From Tenacibaculum holothuriorum (GTDB lineage Bacteria; Bacteroidota; Bacteroidia; Flavobacteriales; Flavobacteriaceae), in assembly GCF_002120225.1 (NCBI RefSeq), contig NZ_LAPZ01000002.1, forward strand, positions 1 through 64,000: a stretch of 64,000 nt of DNA, written 5' to 3'. Positions within the stretch are counted from its first letter, which is position 1, and every line of letters starts with the position of its first letter. A model generated the notes under the pieces. That model searched no databases and had not been told where the DNA came from. It was given only the letters and a program-made list of their open reading frames with translations. The translations under genes were made by a program, and so were the position numbers. This document shows, piece after piece, positions 35,770 through 45,444 of this stretch.

Positions 35770-37110
35770 ATGTTTAAAAAGATATTAATTGCCAATAGAG
35801 GTGAAATTGCACTACGTGTAATTAGAACCTGTAAAGAAATGGGCATTAAAACTGTGGCTGTATATTCTAAAGCAGATGCTGAAAGTTTACACGTAAAGTT
35901 TGCCGATGAAGCTGTATGTATCGGTCCTGCCCCAAGTAACGAGTCTTACTTAAAAATGGATAGAATTATTGCTGCTGCAGAAATTACAAATGCAGACGCA
36001 ATTCACCCAGGATATGGATTCTTATCTGAAAATGCTAAATTTTCAAAGTTATGCGACGAGCACGAAATAAAGTTCATTGGTGCTTCTGCAGAAATGATTG
36101 ACCGTATGGGAGATAAAGCAAACGCTAAATCTACTATGATAGCAGCTGGTGTACCATGTGTGCCTGGTAGTGAAGGTGTTATTCAGGACTTTGAAGAATG
36201 TAAAAAATTAGCCATCGAAACAGGCTATCCTGTTATGTTAAAAGCATCAGCAGGAGGTGGTGGTAAAGGTATGCGTGCCGTTTGGAAAGAAGAGGATTTA
36301 AAAGATGCTTGGGATTCTGCAAGACAAGAGTCGAAAGCTGCCTTTGGTAACAACGACATGTATATGGAAAAGTTAATTGAAGAACCTCGTCATATAGAAA
36401 TCCAAGTAGTTGGAGATTCTTTTGGTAAAGCATGTCACTTATCTGAAAGAGATTGTTCTGTACAACGTCGTCACCAAAAGTTAACTGAAGAAACTCCTTC
36501 TCCATTCATGACAGATGAATTACGTGATAAAATGGGAGAAGCTGCAGTAAGAGCTGCAGAATACATTAAGTACGAAGGTGCTGGTACTGTTGAATTCTTA
36601 GTAGACAAACACCGTAACTTCTACTTTATGGAAATGAATACTCGTATTCAGGTAGAACACCCAATTACTGAAGAAGTTGTTGATTACGATTTAATTCGTG
36701 AGCAAATCTTAGTAGCTGCTGGTGTGCCAATTTCTGGTAAAAACTATTATCCACAGTTACATTCTATCGAGTGTAGAATTAATGCTGAAGATCCGTTTAA
36801 CGACTTTAGACCTTCTCCAGGAAAGATTACTTCTTACCACGCACCAGGAGGTCACGGAGTTCGTGTAGACACGCATGTGTATGCAGGATATATGATTCCG
36901 CCAAACTACGACTCTATGATTTCTAAGTTAATTGTTACTGCTCAAACTCGTGAGGAAGCAATTAACAAAATGAAACGTGCTTTAGACGAGTATGTAATCG
37001 AAGGAGTAAAAACAACAATTCCTTTCCATAGACAATTAATGGATCATCCAGATTATGTAGCTGGTAATTACACTACGAAGTTCATGGAAGATTTTCAAAT
37101 AAAGTCTTAA
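35770..37110 (+). CDS. accC: Biotin carboxylase subunit of acetyl-CoA carboxylase
   Basis: ATP-grasp enzyme that carboxylates biotin on AccB. The 446 residues are full length. The N-terminal fold begins [26 protein letters not shown]. The ATP-binding glycine-rich loop is [14 protein letters not shown] and the active-site segment is [17 protein letters not shown]. The C-terminal domain carries RINAEDP and a [10 protein letters not shown] motif. It is the last gene of fabH-accB-accC, with a terminator ~20 bp after the stop. Confidence 0.97.
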   Translation: MFKKILIANRGEIALRVIRTCKEMGIKTVAVYSKADAESLHVKFADEAVCIGPAPSNESYLKMDRIIAAAEITNADAIHPGYGFLSENAKFSKLCDEHEIKFIGASAEMIDRMGDKANAKSTMIAAGVPCVPGSEGVIQDFEECKKLAIETGYPVMLKASAGGGGKGMRAVWKEEDLKDAWDSARQESKAAFGNNDMYMEKLIEEPRHIEIQVVGDSFGKACHLSERDCSVQRRHQKLTEETPSPFMTDELRDKMGEAAVRAAEYIKYEGAGTVEFLVDKHRNFYFMEMNTRIQVEHPITEEVVDYDLIREQILVAAGVPISGKNYYPQLHSIECRINAEDPFNDFRPSPGKITSYHAPGGHGVRVDTHVYAGYMIPPNYDSMISKLIVTAQTREEAINKMKRALDEYVIEGVKTTIPFHRQLMDHPDYVAGNYTTKFMEDFQIKS

Positions 37111-37128
37111 GGATATTTAAAATACTTC

Positions 37129-37162
37129 AAAAATCAGTGAGTTATGCTCGCTGATTTTTTGT
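37129..37162 (+). terminator. Terminator after accC
   Basis: AAAAATCAGTGAG (37129-37141) pairs with CTCGCTGATTTTT (37147-37159), one G-T pair, followed by TTG and T-rich sequence. Confidence 0.8.
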
Positions 37163-37274
37163 TTATTCTTGAAAGTATCGTAAATTACTTCTTGTTCAAT
37201 ATTTACCTATTCTTGAAGTAATCTACTTACCTCAATTTACCCAATACCTCAATGAGGGTTCATAAATTCGTGAT

Positions 37275-38513
37275 ATGAGTTTACTATACAACCTACTTTT
37301 ATTCAAAGCTTCCATTTTATTACCTATCGTTGCTTTGTTCAACAAAAAAATAAAACTATTTGTTGATGGTAGAAAAGAAACTTTTTCAAAATTAAACGCA
37401 ATTAAAGCTAACAATAAAGTCGTATGGATTCACGCAGCTTCTTTAGGAGAATTTGAGCAAGCTCGTCCCATAATTGAAGAATTAAAGAAAAATCACGCTG
37501 CTTATAAAATCGTAGTTACCTTTTTTTCACCTTCTGGTTATGAAATAAGAAAGAATTATACTTTAGCTAATGTAGTTTGTTACTTACCATTCGATAATCC
37601 TTCTAAGGTTAAAAAATTCATAAAACAAATACATCCTGATTTAGCAATTATTATTAAGTATGAATTTTGGCCTAACTTATTATCAGAATTAAAAAGAACA
37701 AACACAAAGACTATTTTAGTTTCTGGAATTTTTAGAAAAAAACAATCCTTTTTTAAATGGTACGGAGGTTTTATGAGAAAGAAACTAGAGGCATTTAATT
37801 TCTTTTTTGTTCAGAATGAAACCTCTAAAAACTTATTAAATTCCATCGGTTATAAAAACGTAACTGTGAGTGGAGATACTCGTTTCGATAGAGTTTATGA
37901 AATTTTACAACAAGATAATTCTATTGAATTTATTGAAGAGTTTAAAAACAATACCTACACTGTTGTTGCAGGAAGCACATGGAAAGAAGACGAAGAACTT
38001 TTAGTTGATTACATCAACAATTCAACTTCAAAAAACGAAAAGTTTATCATTGCTCCTCATAATATTAAACCGAATCAGATTCAAGAACTAAGAAATTCTA
38101 TTTTAAAAAAAACGATTCTCTTTTCAGAAAAAGACAATGTAAACCTTAAAGAGTATCAGGTTTTTATCATTGATACTATCGGTTTATTAACCAAAATCTA
38201 TTCCTATGCAGATGTTGCTTATGTTGGTGGTGGTTTAAAAACGGGGCTTCATAATGTTTTAGAACCTGCAACTTATGGAGTACCTGTGATTTTTGGTGGT
38301 AATAAATATCAAAAATTTAAAGAAGCTACCGATTTACTAACTCTTAAAAGTGTTACAATTGTTACAAACAAAAAAGAATTAACTGATATTTTTGTTTCTC
38401 TAAAATCAAATGAAAATTTGCGATTAGAAATGGGAAAAACTAATGCTGCTTATATTGAAAACAATAAAGGAGCTACAACAACAATAATGAATTATATAAA
38501 CAATATTTTATAA
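37275..38513 (+). CDS. waaA: 3-deoxy-D-manno-octulosonic acid transferase
   Basis: Membrane-associated GT-B glycosyltransferase (KdtA) that adds Kdo to lipid A in lipopolysaccharide synthesis. The 412-residue protein begins with a membrane anchor (residues ~4-22). The N-terminal domain has the signature VWIHAASLGEFEQARPIIEEL. The donor-binding C-terminal domain includes YVGGGLKTGLHNVLEPATYGVPVIFG. Its TAA overlaps the next ATG by one base, so translation is probably coupled to the sulfur-transporter gene, although the functions are not obviously related. Confidence 0.94.
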   Translation: MSLLYNLLLFKASILLPIVALFNKKIKLFVDGRKETFSKLNAIKANNKVVWIHAASLGEFEQARPIIEELKKNHAAYKIVVTFFSPSGYEIRKNYTLANVVCYLPFDNPSKVKKFIKQIHPDLAIIIKYEFWPNLLSELKRTNTKTILVSGIFRKKQSFFKWYGGFMRKKLEAFNFFFVQNETSKNLLNSIGYKNVTVSGDTRFDRVYEILQQDNSIEFIEEFKNNTYTVVAGSTWKEDEELLVDYINNSTSKNEKFIIAPHNIKPNQIQELRNSILKKTILFSEKDNVNLKEYQVFIIDTIGLLTKIYSYADVAYVGGGLKTGLHNVLEPATYGVPVIFGGNKYQKFKEATDLLTLKSVTIVTNKKELTDIFVSLKSNENLRLEMGKTNAAYIENNKGATTTIMNYINNIL

Positions 38514-39073
38514 TGGATTTTTTATTACAACCTTGGCCTTGGTTCGTATCTGGACCTTTAATTGCCTTTGTACTATTTTTATTCTTTTACTTCGGAAAGA
38601 ACTTTGGCGTATCTACCAACTTAGAAACCATGTGTACCATAGCCGGTGCTGGCAAAGTTTCTGATTATTTTAAAAAAGATTGGAAAGAACGTGATTGGGC
38701 ATTGGTCTTTTTAATAGGATTAATTATTGGTGGCTTTATAGCTATCAACTATTTGTCAGCTACTAAAACAATTGATCTAAACCCGAAAACAGTACAAGAA
38801 TTAGCTGATTTAGGTTTTGCTAATGCAGGAAACTCCTACGTGCCTTCTGAAATTTTTAGTATTGAAAATATGCTAACCTTAAAAGGTTTCAGTATTCTTT
38901 TGGTTGCTGGAATTTTTATTGGTTTTGGTACTCGATATGCTGGTGGTTGTACATCAGGACATGCAATTACTGGTTTAAGTAGCTTACAACTACCATCGTT
39001 AATTGCAGTAATCGGTTTTTTTATTGGCGGTTTGGTAATGACGTGGGTTCTTTTCCCTTTAATTTTTGGGTAA
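38513..39073 (+). CDS. YeeE/YedE-family sulfur-compound transporter, first half
   Basis: A 186-residue membrane protein with four to five helices. The diagnostic segment is FIGFGTRYAGGCTSGHAITGLSSL (residues ~138-161), the Cys-containing GGCTSGHA motif of PF04143, implicated in thiosulfate or sulfane-sulfur uptake. The family exists either as one long protein or as two half-size proteins; here the second half follows directly. It overlaps waaA by one base (TAATG). Confidence 0.88.
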   Translation: MDFLLQPWPWFVSGPLIAFVLFLFFYFGKNFGVSTNLETMCTIAGAGKVSDYFKKDWKERDWALVFLIGLIIGGFIAINYLSATKTIDLNPKTVQELADLGFANAGNSYVPSEIFSIENMLTLKGFSILLVAGIFIGFGTRYAGGCTSGHAITGLSSLQLPSLIAVIGFFIGGLVMTWVLFPLIFG

Positions 39074-39074
39074 T

Positions 39075-39488
39075 ATGAAAAACATAAAATTTTTATTCTT
39101 AGGTATTTTCTTCGGAATTGTATTAACAAAATCTGAAGCTATTTCATGGTACAGAATTTATGAAATGTTTAAGTTTCAGTCATTTCACATGTATGGAATT
39201 ATTGGTTCTGCCGTAGCTATCTCAATGGTATTAATGTATTTCTTTAAAAAAGGAACTATTAAAGATTATTTAGGAAATCAAATCAATATTAAAGAAAAGA
39301 AAAAAGGTTTTATTAGAACTTTAGTAGGCGGAACAATTTTCGGATTAGGTTGGGCTTTAGCGGGTGCTTGTCCTGCTCCTATTTTTGTATTAATTGGTCA
39401 TGGAATAATCCCGATAATTATTGTTTTATTTGGAGCTATGTTAGGTGCTTTTATCTATGGTATTTTAAATAAAAAACTCCCTAGCTAG
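39075..39488 (+). CDS. YeeE/YedE-family sulfur-compound transporter, second half
   Basis: A 137-residue membrane protein starting at the ATG at 39075, one base after the previous stop; an upstream in-frame TTG inside the previous gene is less likely. The motif GTIFGLGWALAGACPAPIFVLIGHG (residues ~91-115) carries the Cys matching the second half of PF04143 proteins. Together the two genes make a split transporter. No rhodanese or SoxR-type gene lies alongside. Its stop codon overlaps that of the convergent DUF4230 gene. Confidence 0.87.
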   Translation: MKNIKFLFLGIFFGIVLTKSEAISWYRIYEMFKFQSFHMYGIIGSAVAISMVLMYFFKKGTIKDYLGNQINIKEKKKGFIRTLVGGTIFGLGWALAGACPAPIFVLIGHGIIPIIIVLFGAMLGAFIYGILNKKLPS

Positions 39489-40087
39489 TCTTTCAGTTTT
39501 ATAAAATTTTCTAGTTTTTGGTTGGTATTATCAACTACTTGCCAACCAAAAACTGATGATAATTTATACAGCTTAGAAAGCTCTACAAATAATCTTGTTT
39601 TTGCTTCTTTTTGCAGCTTAGTAACTTCTATTGTTTCTTTGATTTTATCAATACTCTTTTGATTGATATCATTCAACTCTCTTTTTGAAAAGGTATTGAA
39701 CTTACTTTGTTGTAAATCGAAATATTTTACTTCTGGCGCAATAATTATTTCTTGTTGTGGTATTTTATTGATAATTATTTTTTGTTGCAAAGAATCTATT
39801 TGAAGATCTAATTTTGTAAGGTCATACCCTACCTCAACTTTTGCATTTACAGTTACAACAGCTTTCTTATCGAAAGACAGGTAATCGTAGAAATATTTTT
39901 TACTATCACTATAGCTTAAAATCTCTGAAAAAGTTCCTTCTGAAACCACCAATTTACTCATGTTTTTTATTCCACTAAGAATAATACGAGTTTCTTCTTG
40001 GGTATGATTTTTTTCCTTTTTTTCATACCAAAGTTTTGCTAGTAAGAATCCTAATAAAAAAACAGCAACATATTTTAGAAAACGCAT
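39485..40087 (-). CDS. DUF4230 domain protein, membrane-anchored
   Basis: A 200-residue protein with an N-terminal membrane helix (RFLKYVAVFLLGFLLAKLW). The rest matches the DUF4230 pattern: ILSGIKNMSKLVVSEGTFSEI, KAVVTVNAKVEVGYDLTKLD and a helical C-terminal part (KSIDKIKETIEVTKLQKEAKTRL). The protein is held in the inner membrane with the domain outside the cytoplasm by topology prediction. Function is unknown. It is transcribed with lspA upstream (102-bp gap) or alone. Confidence 0.8.
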   Translation of the reverse strand: MRFLKYVAVFLLGFLLAKLWYEKKEKNHTQEETRIILSGIKNMSKLVVSEGTFSEILSYSDSKKYFYDYLSFDKKAVVTVNAKVEVGYDLTKLDLQIDSLQQKIIINKIPQQEIIIAPEVKYFDLQQSKFNTFSKRELNDINQKSIDKIKETIEVTKLQKEAKTRLFVELSKLYKLSSVFGWQVVDNTNQKLENFIKLKD

Positions 40088-40147
40088 GCAGTAAAGTTTT
40101 CTTAAAGGTAAAAAAACAAGATGAAATGCTGAAATAAATTCAGTTAT

Positions 40148-40178
40148 TTAGATTCCATTTTCACGGGAATGACAAACT
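40148..40178. repeat. Short palindromic intergenic element, possible lone repeat copy
   Basis: AGATTCC and GGAATGAC flank a short middle with CACG. The form resembles widespread GATTCC...GGAATGAC intergenic palindromes. Only one copy is seen in the window, so it may also be a weak lspA terminator. Confidence 0.3.
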
Positions 40179-40189
40179 TCAATATAATG

Positions 40190-40816
40190 CTAATCCTCTT
40201 TTGGAAACGCTTGCTTATTGAATAAGAACAATAGTATTACACCAATGGTAATCCAAGAGTCGGCACCATTAAAAATAGCATTAAAGAATGTAAAATGTTG
40301 TCCGCCCCAAATAGGTAACCAATTAGGTAATGTTCCTTCCCACATAGGAAAATATAACATATCTACCACTTTTCCATAGAACAATTCTCCATACGGATTA
40401 TCAGAAAATAGTGTCGCTACTTTATGCATAGATGAATCGAAAATAACACCGTAAAAAACAGAATCGATTATATTACCTACAGCACCCGCTAAAATCAATC
40501 CTATAGCTACGACAACAGCTGTATGTGCATTTCTTTTAATGGTTTGCCATAACCAATATCCAATTCCAGTTACCGCTACAATTCTAAATAACGTTAAGAA
40601 AAGCTTACCTGCTCTTCCGCCAAATTCAAATCCCCATGCCATTCCGTTGTTCTCGGTAAAGTGAATCTTAAACCAATCTGCAAAAACCACTACTTCTTCT
40701 CCTAAACGGAAATGAGTTTTTACATATATTTTACTAATTTGATCGATTAAAATTGCTAAAACAACCGTTAAAATTGCAATGTTCTTTTTAGACATAGGTT
40801 TTAAATTATCAGCCAA
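40190..40816 (-). CDS. lspA: Lipoprotein signal peptidase (signal peptidase II)
   Basis: Inner-membrane aspartyl protease that removes signal peptides from prolipoproteins. The 208 residues include four membrane helices. The catalytic dyad is the Asp in GKVVDMLYF and the Asp in FNAIFNGADSWITIG. The usual GNxxDR segment is present as GAVGNIIDSVFYG. An insertion of about 25 residues between GNIID and VVD makes it longer than the E. coli enzyme (164 residues), a known feature of Bacteroidetes LspA. It starts 20 bp after the upstream gene. Confidence 0.94.
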   Translation of the reverse strand: MADNLKPMSKKNIAILTVVLAILIDQISKIYVKTHFRLGEEVVVFADWFKIHFTENNGMAWGFEFGGRAGKLFLTLFRIVAVTGIGYWLWQTIKRNAHTAVVVAIGLILAGAVGNIIDSVFYGVIFDSSMHKVATLFSDNPYGELFYGKVVDMLYFPMWEGTLPNWLPIWGGQHFTFFNAIFNGADSWITIGVILLFLFNKQAFPKED

Positions 40817-40836
40817 AAATAAGAAAAGTATTCAGT

Positions 40837-41490
40837 TTATTTTGTAGTTATGAAAATATTAGCGTTTACCGAATCGAATGTTAGTTTTTTAGCTCCTTTT
40901 GTAGTTTTCTTATATGGCTTTTTTGCTATTTCTTTATCATCAATCATAATCTTACCTTTTCTAGTTTTAAGGCTTAACGACACATTTTTATCAACATTAG
41001 CAAATACATTTCCTAAAAAGAGTTTTACAGATGTCTCATTATATATTTTACCAAGATAGACATTTCCTTTTTCTATATAAACTTCTAAATTCCCCTTATA
41101 GCTTTTACTTTTTACACCAATGGTTCTTCCATAAACTACTAAGTCCTTGTTTATGGGAATTTTCAATAAAACTCTTGCTCTTTCTAAACGCTTGGTAATA
41201 TATTTTCTAAAGATTTCTTTTTGAAAAGCACCCTCTATTTTTTTGAAAGACAACTGAATTGTATTATTTACTTTCTTTACATCAACATTTAGTGGTATTG
41301 CATTTTCATCAATCAACAAAACTTGTAATGTATTGTTTTTTGAGGTTTCAATAACAACATCATCTAATCCCAAAGTTTCTATTTCAATAAGTTTATCTGA
41401 AGCAGTTAAGGTAAGCTCTTTTAAAACTTTTTGTTGAGAAACTATAGTAATAGTAATAAAAAATAAAAGTAATGTTACTATTTTTTTCAT
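40837..41490 (-). CDS. Exported protein of unknown function, DUF4097-like beta-strand repeats
   Basis: A 217-residue protein. I place the start at 41490 (MKKIVTLLLFFITITIVSQQ, a signal peptide); the in-frame ATG at 41508 lies inside a terminator hairpin. The mature part has regularly spaced short strands (KSKSYKGNLEVYIEKGNVYLG, SLKTRKGKIMIDDKE) like DUF4097 adhesin-type solenoids, a loose resemblance. It sits between the DksA-like gene and lspA on the same strand. Function unknown. Confidence 0.65.
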   Translation of the reverse strand: MKKIVTLLLFFITITIVSQQKVLKELTLTASDKLIEIETLGLDDVVIETSKNNTLQVLLIDENAIPLNVDVKKVNNTIQLSFKKIEGAFQKEIFRKYITKRLERARVLLKIPINKDLVVYGRTIGVKSKSYKGNLEVYIEKGNVYLGKIYNETSVKLFLGNVFANVDKNVSLSLKTRKGKIMIDDKEIAKKPYKKTTKGAKKLTFDSVNANIFITTK

Positions 41491-41521
41491 CATAAAAAAT
41501 GGCTTCATAAAGAAGCCATTT
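41491..41521 (-). terminator. Terminator-like hairpin ending at the start codon of the next gene
   Basis: AAATGGCTTC (41497-41506) and GAAGCCATTT (41512-41521) form a 10-bp stem with a 5-nt loop. On the minus strand six T residues follow and run directly into ATGATG of the gene at 41490. It would end the ileS/DksA-like transcript. Confidence 0.7.
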
Positions 41522-41553
41522 AGTTATTTTAATTTAAATTTTAAGAAACAATA

Positions 41554-41931
41554 TTATTGTTTACGTTTAGCCTCAATACTTAACGTTGCGTGAGGTACTA
41601 ATTTTAATCGTTCTTTTTGAATTAACTTACCCGTAACTCTACAAACTCCATACGTCTTGTTTTCAATACGGATTAACGCATTCTTTAAATCTCGAATAAA
41701 TTTTTCTTGACGAATTGCTAATTGCATATTCGCTTCTTTTGCCATAGTATCAGATCCTTCTTCGAACGACTTAAACGTTGGCGAAGTATCATCTGTACCA
41801 TTATCAGACCCATTTTTGTAAGAGGCTTGTAATAATCTTAAATCCTCTTCTGCTCTTTCGATCTTCTTTAAAATGATTTCTTTAAATTCTTGTAAATCAC
41901 TATCAGAATATCTAACCTTAACATCATCCAT
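41554..41931 (-). CDS. DksA/TraR-family protein with degenerate zinc site
   Basis: A 125-residue protein with the DksA/TraR layout: a long coiled coil (LQEFKEIILKKIERAEEDLRLLQ and MAKEANMQLAIRQEKFIRDLKNALIRIENKTYG) and a short C-terminal globule. Canonical family members bind zinc with four cysteines (Cx2C...Cx2C). Here only one Cys remains, in YGVCRVTGKLIQKERLKLVPHATLS, so zinc is probably not bound. Such Cys-poor forms still bind the RNA polymerase secondary channel in other bacteria. It lies 4 bp downstream of ileS and is surely co-transcribed. Confidence 0.88.
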   Translation of the reverse strand: MDDVKVRYSDSDLQEFKEIILKKIERAEEDLRLLQASYKNGSDNGTDDTSPTFKSFEEGSDTMAKEANMQLAIRQEKFIRDLKNALIRIENKTYGVCRVTGKLIQKERLKLVPHATLSIEAKRKQ

Positions 41932-41935
41932 AGTG

Positions 41936-44900
41936 CTATATTTTTTCGATTAACATTTTACTTTTAATGGTATCGAATTCAATTTCTGTACCATTTTCTA
42001 ATGCACCAACAAAAACCAACTCATTTGTTAATGTTTCTGTTTTAATGTATGTTTCGTTTGCAGATACTGATTCTTGCAAATCAGCAGAATTTAAGATAGT
42101 TAATTTTATTTTATCAGTTACTTCTAAACCTGAGTCTTTTCTGGCATTTTGAATTCTATTCACTAACTCTCTCGCAACTCCTTCTCTACGTAAATCGTCG
42201 TTTATTGTTACATCTAACGCTACAGTAATTCCTTCTGCATTGGCAACTAACCACCCTTCAATATCTTTAGACGAAATCTCTACATCAGCGGTCTCTAAGG
42301 TAATCATTTTGTCGTTAATTTCAATAGAAATAGCACCATCTTTTTCTATTTTAGAAATCTCTTCTTGCCCAAAAGACTGTATCTTACTCGCTATCAACTT
42401 CATATCTTTTCCAAATTTTGGACCTAACGCTTTAAAGTTTGGCTTAATTTGTTTTACTAAGATATCTGAAGCATCATCCATTAACTCAATTTCTTTAACA
42501 TTTACTTCTGATTTTATTAAATCAGCCACTGCTAAAATCTCTTCTTTTTGAGTTGCATTTAATACAGGAATCATCACTTTTTGAAGTGGTTGACGCACTT
42601 TAATTTTCTCTTTAGCTCTTAAGGATAAGACTAATGAAGAAATAGTTTGCGCGCTTTCCATCTTACGTTCTAACGACTTATCTACTAACGCTTCGTTGTA
42701 TTCTGGGAAGTTTGCTAAATGTACACTTTCAAATTCTTCTTTACCTGTTGCTGCTACTAAATCTTTGTACAATCTATCCATATAAAATGGTGCTACTGGT
42801 GAAGCTAATTTAGCTACCGTTAACATACAGGTGTATAATGTTTGATATGCTGAAATTTTGTCTTGTGCATACTCTCCTTTCCAGAATCTTCTTCTACATA
42901 AACGCACGTACCAGTTACTTAAATGATCTTGAACAAAGTCAGATATTGCACGTGTTGCACGCGTAGGCTCATAATCTGCATAAAAAGCATCTACATTCTT
43001 CACCAACGTATTTAATTCTGATAAAATCCAACGATCAATCTCAGGACGTTCGTTTAATGGAACTTCAGCTTCTGCATAGGTGAAATTATCAATATTCGCA
43101 TACAAACTAAAGAATGAATACGTGTTATATAAAGTTCCGAAGAATTTTCTTTTTACCTCTTCTACTCCTCCAATATCAAACTTTAAATTATCCCACGGAT
43201 TTGCATTTGAAATCATATACCAACGAGTAGCATCTGCACCAAAAGTTGATAAGGTTTCAAACGGATCAACCGCATTACCTAAACGCTTAGACATTTTTTG
43301 CCCATTCTTATCTAACACTAATCCGTTAGATACTACATTTTTGTATGCTACAGAATCAAATACCATGGTTCCGATTGCATGCAACGTATAGAACCATCCA
43401 CGAGTTTGATCTACTCCTTCTGCAATAAAATCTGCTGGATATGACTCTTTGTTGTCTACTAATTCTTTGTTTTCAAACGGATAATGCCATTGCGCATACG
43501 GCATAGAACCTGAATCGAACCAAACATCAATTAAATCGCTTTCACGTTTCATTGGTTTTCCTGTTGATGAAACTAAGGTGATTTTATCAACTACATTTTT
43601 ATGTAAGTCGATTTTATCATAGTTTTCATCTGACATATTTCCAACTTCAAAATCAGCAAAAATATCTTCGCTCATTACTCCAGCTTCTACAGCCTTTGTC
43701 ATTTCTGATTTTAGTTCTTCAACAGAGCCGATACAGATTTGCTCAGTTCCATCTTCAGTTCTCCAAATTGGTAATGGGATTCCCCAGAAACGAGAACGAG
43801 ATAAGTTCCAATCGTTTGCATTTTTTAACCAGTTTCCGAAACGGCCTTCTCCAGTAGATTTTGGTTTCCAGTTGATTGTTTCGTTTAACTCAAACATTCT
43901 ATCTTTTACATCGGTTACTTTGATGAACCAAGAATCTAATGGATAGTATAAAATTGGTTTATCAGTTCTCCAACAATTCGGATAACTGTGTACATATTTT
44001 TCAACCTTAAAGGCTTTATTTTCTGTCTTTAATTTAATAGCTATTTCTACATCTACAGATTTTTCAGGAACTTCATGAGCTTCATAATATTCATTCTTCA
44101 CATACTTTCCTGCAAATTCACCCATTTCTGGTCTGAATCTCCCTTGTAAATCTACCAATGGCACTGGATTTTCATTTTCATCCAATACTAACATCGGTGG
44201 AACTTCTGGAGTTGCTTGTTTTGCCACTAAAGCATCATCTGCACCAAAAGTTGGGGCTGTATGTACAATACCAGTACCATCTTCCGTAGTAACAAAATCA
44301 CCAGAAATTACTCTAAATGCATTTTCTGGGTTTTGATATGGCAATGTATAATCTAATAATTGCTCATATTTGATTCCTACTAAATCCTTACCAACAAACT
44401 CTTTTACGATTGTATAAGGTATTTGTTTATCTCCCGCATTGTAATTAGCTAAAGCTGCTTCGTTTTCAACTTTATTGAACTTCTTTCCAGCAAATTGCTT
44501 TCCTACTAAGTTTTTAGCTAATACAACCTGAATTGGCTCAAATGTATATTGATTGAATGTTTTTACTAACACATAATCAATCTTAGGTCCAACAGTTAAT
44601 GCTGTATTTGATGGAAGTGTCCATGGAGTTGTTGTCCAAGCTAAGAAATGTACATCTCCTTCTACTTGTAAAAATTCAGGTAACGTTTCCTTAATTGCTT
44701 TGAACTGTGCTACAATCGTAGTATCAGTTACATCTTGATAGGTTCCTGGTTGATTTAATTCGTGTGAACTTAATCCAGTTCCTGCCTTTGGAGAATATGG
44801 CTGAATTGTATAGCCTTTATACAATAATTCCTTGTTATAAATTTGTTTTAACAACCACCAAACAGACTCCATATATTTTGGCTGGTAAGTTACATACGGA

Positions 44901-45337
44901 TTCTCCATATCTACCCAATACCCTGCTTTACGAGTCATATCGTTCCAAATATCAGTATAACGCATAACCGCTTTTTTACACGCTGTATTGTATTCTTCAA
45001 CGGTAATTTTGGTTCCGATATCTTCTTTGGTGATTCCTAATTCTTTTTCAACACCAAGTTCTACTGGTAAACCATGAGTATCCCACCCAGCTTTACGTTT
45101 TACTTGGTATCCTTTTTGAGTTTTATAACGACAAAAAATATCTTTAATAGCACGTGCCATTACGTGGTGAATTCCTGGTAAACCGTTTGCTGAAGGTGGT
45201 CCTTCGAAAAACACAAATGGTTTATTTCCTTCACGTGAAGTTATACTTTTTTCAAAGATGTTATTTTCCTCCCAATAGTTTAAGATTTCTTCTGCTACTT
45301 TTGGTAAATCAAGTCCTTTGTATTCAGTAAATTTCAT
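41936..45337 (-). CDS. ileS: Isoleucyl-tRNA synthetase
   Basis: A class I aminoacyl-tRNA synthetase of 1133 residues, longer than the ~940 of E. coli and normal for Bacteroidetes. The HIGH-type motif is PSANGLPGIHHVMARAIKD (residues ~50-68). A CP1 editing domain follows (TTWAWTTTPWTLPSNTAL-like LAWTTTPWTLPSNTAL and GTGIVHTAPTFGADD). The KMSKS loop is NGQKMSKRLGNAVDP. Behind the anticodon domain is a long C-terminal extension (~residues 950-1133). The start is the family norm. It heads the ileS-DksA-like pair. Confidence 0.97.
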   Translation of the reverse strand: MKFTEYKGLDLPKVAEEILNYWEENNIFEKSITSREGNKPFVFFEGPPSANGLPGIHHVMARAIKDIFCRYKTQKGYQVKRKAGWDTHGLPVELGVEKELGITKEDIGTKITVEEYNTACKKAVMRYTDIWNDMTRKAGYWVDMENPYVTYQPKYMESVWWLLKQIYNKELLYKGYTIQPYSPKAGTGLSSHELNQPGTYQDVTDTTIVAQFKAIKETLPEFLQVEGDVHFLAWTTTPWTLPSNTALTVGPKIDYVLVKTFNQYTFEPIQVVLAKNLVGKQFAGKKFNKVENEAALANYNAGDKQIPYTIVKEFVGKDLVGIKYEQLLDYTLPYQNPENAFRVISGDFVTTEDGTGIVHTAPTFGADDALVAKQATPEVPPMLVLDENENPVPLVDLQGRFRPEMGEFAGKYVKNEYYEAHEVPEKSVDVEIAIKLKTENKAFKVEKYVHSYPNCWRTDKPILYYPLDSWFIKVTDVKDRMFELNETINWKPKSTGEGRFGNWLKNANDWNLSRSRFWGIPLPIWRTEDGTEQICIGSVEELKSEMTKAVEAGVMSEDIFADFEVGNMSDENYDKIDLHKNVVDKITLVSSTGKPMKRESDLIDVWFDSGSMPYAQWHYPFENKELVDNKESYPADFIAEGVDQTRGWFYTLHAIGTMVFDSVAYKNVVSNGLVLDKNGQKMSKRLGNAVDPFETLSTFGADATRWYMISNANPWDNLKFDIGGVEEVKRKFFGTLYNTYSFFSLYANIDNFTYAEAEVPLNERPEIDRWILSELNTLVKNVDAFYADYEPTRATRAISDFVQDHLSNWYVRLCRRRFWKGEYAQDKISAYQTLYTCMLTVAKLASPVAPFYMDRLYKDLVAATGKEEFESVHLANFPEYNEALVDKSLERKMESAQTISSLVLSLRAKEKIKVRQPLQKVMIPVLNATQKEEILAVADLIKSEVNVKEIELMDDASDILVKQIKPNFKALGPKFGKDMKLIASKIQSFGQEEISKIEKDGAISIEINDKMITLETADVEISSKDIEGWLVANAEGITVALDVTINDDLRREGVARELVNRIQNARKDSGLEVTDKIKLTILNSADLQESVSANETYIKTETLTNELVFVGALENGTEIEFDTIKSKMLIEKI

Positions 45338-45406
45338 ACTTTTTTATCGTTCGTATTATTGAATTTGCGAAATTACGTATTTTCTTGTAATTGTTGGGTT
45401 TATCGC

Positions 45407-45436
45407 ATAAAAAAACGCTCCTTTTGCAGAAGCGTT
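45407..45436 (-). terminator. Terminator after the TerB-DnaJ gene
   Basis: AACGCTCCT (45414-45422) and AGAAGCGTT (45428-45436) pair on the minus strand with one G-U pair and a T-run after the stem. It separates this gene from ileS. Confidence 0.7.
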
Positions 45437-45444
45437 AATTTTTA

